Source of the DNA: Pseudomonadota bacterium
GTDB taxonomy: Bacteria; Pseudomonadota; Alphaproteobacteria; Rhizobiales; Rhizobiaceae
DNA: 25,056 nt
Direction: 5' to 3'
NCBI GenBank assembly: GCA_023399465.1
Contig: JAEWPB010000162.1
Coordinates: forward strand, 1-25,056
Every line of letters begins with the position of its first letter. Within the stretch, counting starts at the first letter, position 1. A model generated the notes under the pieces. The model did not search any database. It was not told the origin of the DNA and saw only the letters and a program-made list of their open reading frames with translations. A program made the translations under genes and the position numbers. Below, piece after piece: positions 23,535 to 25,056 of this stretch.

Positions 23535-25056
23535 TCAGAAGGTCTGGCCGAGCAGCATCGCGAAATGCTCGACAATCGGACCGACGGCGAGTGCCGGGAA
23601 GAACGTCAGGCCGCCGACGATCAGGATCACGCCACAGAGCATGCCGGCAAAAAGTGCCCCGTCGGTCGGGAGCGTCCCTGCCGAAGTTGGCGCGGCCTTC
23701 TTGCGCACGAGCGAGCCTGCCATCGCCAACGCCGGAATGATGACCAGAAAGCGCCCCATCAGCATCGCGATTCCGAGGGTAAGGTTGTACCAGGTCGTAT
23801 TGCCCGTGAGGCCGCCGAAGGCCGAGCCGTTGTTTGCCGCCGCCGATGTATAGGCGTACAGGATCTCCGAAAAACCGTGCGGCCCGGGATTGGCGATCGA
23901 CGCCACGGCGTTTGGCAGGACGACCGCGAATGCGGTAAATCCGAGCATTGCGAGCGGAAGGCACAGGATGGCGAGGATTGCCATCTTGACTTCCGTGGCC
24001 TCGATCTTCTTGCCGAGAAATTCCGGCGTGCGGCCGACCATCAGGCCGGCGACGAAGATCGCCAGCACCACGAAGAGCAGGATGCCATAGAAGCCCGCAC
24101 CGACGCCCCCGACGATGATCTCGCCAAGCTCCATGTTGATCAGCGGTATCAGTCCGCCAATCGCGGTGAAGCTGTCATGCATCGCGTTTACCGCACCACA
24201 CGAGGCTGCCGTCGTTATCACGGCGAACAGGGCGGAAAGAGGAATGCCGAAGCGGACTTCCTTGCCCTCCATGTTGCCGCCCTCAATGCCGAGGGCATGG
24301 ACGAGCGGATTGCCTCCCGCTTCGGCCCAATAGCAGACAGCAACGCCGGCAAGGAACAGGACACCCATCGTGGCGAAAATCGCCCATCCCTGGCGCTGGT
24401 TGCCGACCATTCGGCCGAAAACGTTGGTAAGCGCCGCGCCGATCGCGAAGATGGAAACCATCTGGAGGAAATTCGAGATCGCATCCGGATTCTCGAACGG
24501 GTGGGCGGCATTCGCGTTGAAGAAGCCGCCGCCATTGGTGCCGAGCATCTTGATGGCGACCTGGGATGCGACCGGACCGACCGCAATCGTCTGTTTCGCC
24601 CCCTCCAGCGTCGTGGCCTGCACATAGGGGCCGAGCGTCTGGGGCATGCCGAGATAGACGTAGATGAGGGTCAGCACGACGCAAAGCGGCAGCAGGATGT
24701 AAAGGGTGGTCCTTGTCAGGTCGACCCAGAAGTTTCCGATCGACTTTGCAGATGTCCGGGCGAAGCCGCGGATCAGCGCCACGGCGATTGCGATGCCGGT
24801 TGCCGCGGAGACGAAGTTCTGGACCGTGAGGCCGGCCATCTGCACGAGATAGGACATCGTGCTCTCGCCGCCGTAGTTCTGCCAGTTCGTATTGGTCATG
24901 AAGCTCGCGGCAGTGTTGAAGGCAAGCTCAGGCGGGATGCCTGCCATGCCAGCGGGATTAAGCGGCAGGATCCCTTGAAGGCGCTGGAGGAAATAGAGAA
25001 GCAGGAAACCTGCGAGGTTGAAGAACAGCAGAGCCACAGCATAGGTCGTCCAATGC
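23535..25056 (-). CDS. kdpA: KdpA, potassium-binding translocating subunit, 5' end off the window
   Basis: This is the channel-like subunit that binds and moves K+; 506 residues are visible of a family usually about 555-570 long. The frame is open through the right edge, where it reads HWTTYAVALLFFNLAGFLLL, a segment found about 60-70 residues into the family, so the true start lies outside and an internal ATG should not be used. Selectivity-filter-type loops include NTNWQNYGGE, TNGGGFFNANAAHPFENP, GAVNAMHDS and NNGSAFGGL. About nine membrane helices are visible. It ends at TGA 23535 ahead of kdpB. kdpF, when present, normally precedes it and would be off the window. Confidence 0.97.
   Translation of the reverse strand, partial: HWTTYAVALLFFNLAGFLLLYFLQRLQGILPLNPAGMAGIPPELAFNTAASFMTNTNWQNYGGESTMSYLVQMAGLTVQNFVSAATGIAIAVALIRGFARTSAKSIGNFWVDLTRTTLYILLPLCVVLTLIYVYLGMPQTLGPYVQATTLEGAKQTIAVGPVASQVAIKMLGTNGGGFFNANAAHPFENPDAISNFLQMVSIFAIGAALTNVFGRMVGNQRQGWAIFATMGVLFLAGVAVCYWAEAGGNPLVHALGIEGGNMEGKEVRFGIPLSALFAVITTAASCGAVNAMHDSFTAIGGLIPLINMELGEIIVGGVGAGFYGILLFVVLAIFVAGLMVGRTPEFLGKKIEATEVKMAILAILCLPLAMLGFTAFAVVLPNAVASIANPGPHGFSEILYAYTSAAANNGSAFGGLTGNTTWYNLTLGIAMLMGRFLVIIPALAMAGSLVRKKAAPTSAGTLPTDGALFAGMLCGVILIVGGLTFFPALAVGPIVEHFAMLLGQTF

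Overview
The window looks like roughly 60% GC DNA from an alphaproteobacterium, most likely of the order Rhizobiales (Rhizobium, Sinorhizobium or Agrobacterium relatives). This rests on codon use, an IS3-family remnant of a type common there, an RkpA-like single-chain polyketide/fatty-acid synthase, and protein resemblance. It is an inference from reading; no search was run.

Region 1 (1-15322) reads as a lipid-plus-glycan biosynthesis locus. A large type I PKS on the minus strand (KS-AT-DH-degenerate MT-ER-KR) runs off the left edge before its ACP. Upstream of it on the same strand is a family-4 glycosyltransferase (6731-8062). Diverging from that is a second GT4 gene (from about 8174 or 8198 to 9472), which ends in a good intrinsic terminator. 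Next comes a compact plus-strand operon: a CDP-alcohol phosphotransferase (9542-10201), a cytochrome P450 (10254-11678) and an LpxL/HtrB-like acyltransferase (11675-12685). After an AT-rich 354-base gap lies a third GT4 enzyme with N-terminal TPRs and an unassigned C-terminal domain (13040-15322). Together these could build, hydroxylate, acylate, attach a head group to and glycosylate an unusual lipid or a lipid-anchored surface glycan. The end product cannot be read from the sequence.

Region 2 (15323-17302) is a patch that looks acquired or rearranged. It holds a low-GC gene fusing a DxD glycosyltransferase-like domain to a methyltransferase-like domain (15465-16751). It also holds a 310-base internally deleted IS3-family element that keeps both terminal inverted repeats (16843-17152), and an 11-bp perfect hairpin just past kdpE.

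Region 3 (17303-25056) is the minus-strand kdpA-kdpB-kdpC-kdpD-kdpE operon for the high-affinity K+-transporting ATPase and its sensor kinase/response regulator. kdpA loses its 5' end at the right edge; kdpF and the promoter, if present, lie outside. All catalytic motifs checked are intact. No tRNA, rRNA or CRISPR array was seen.
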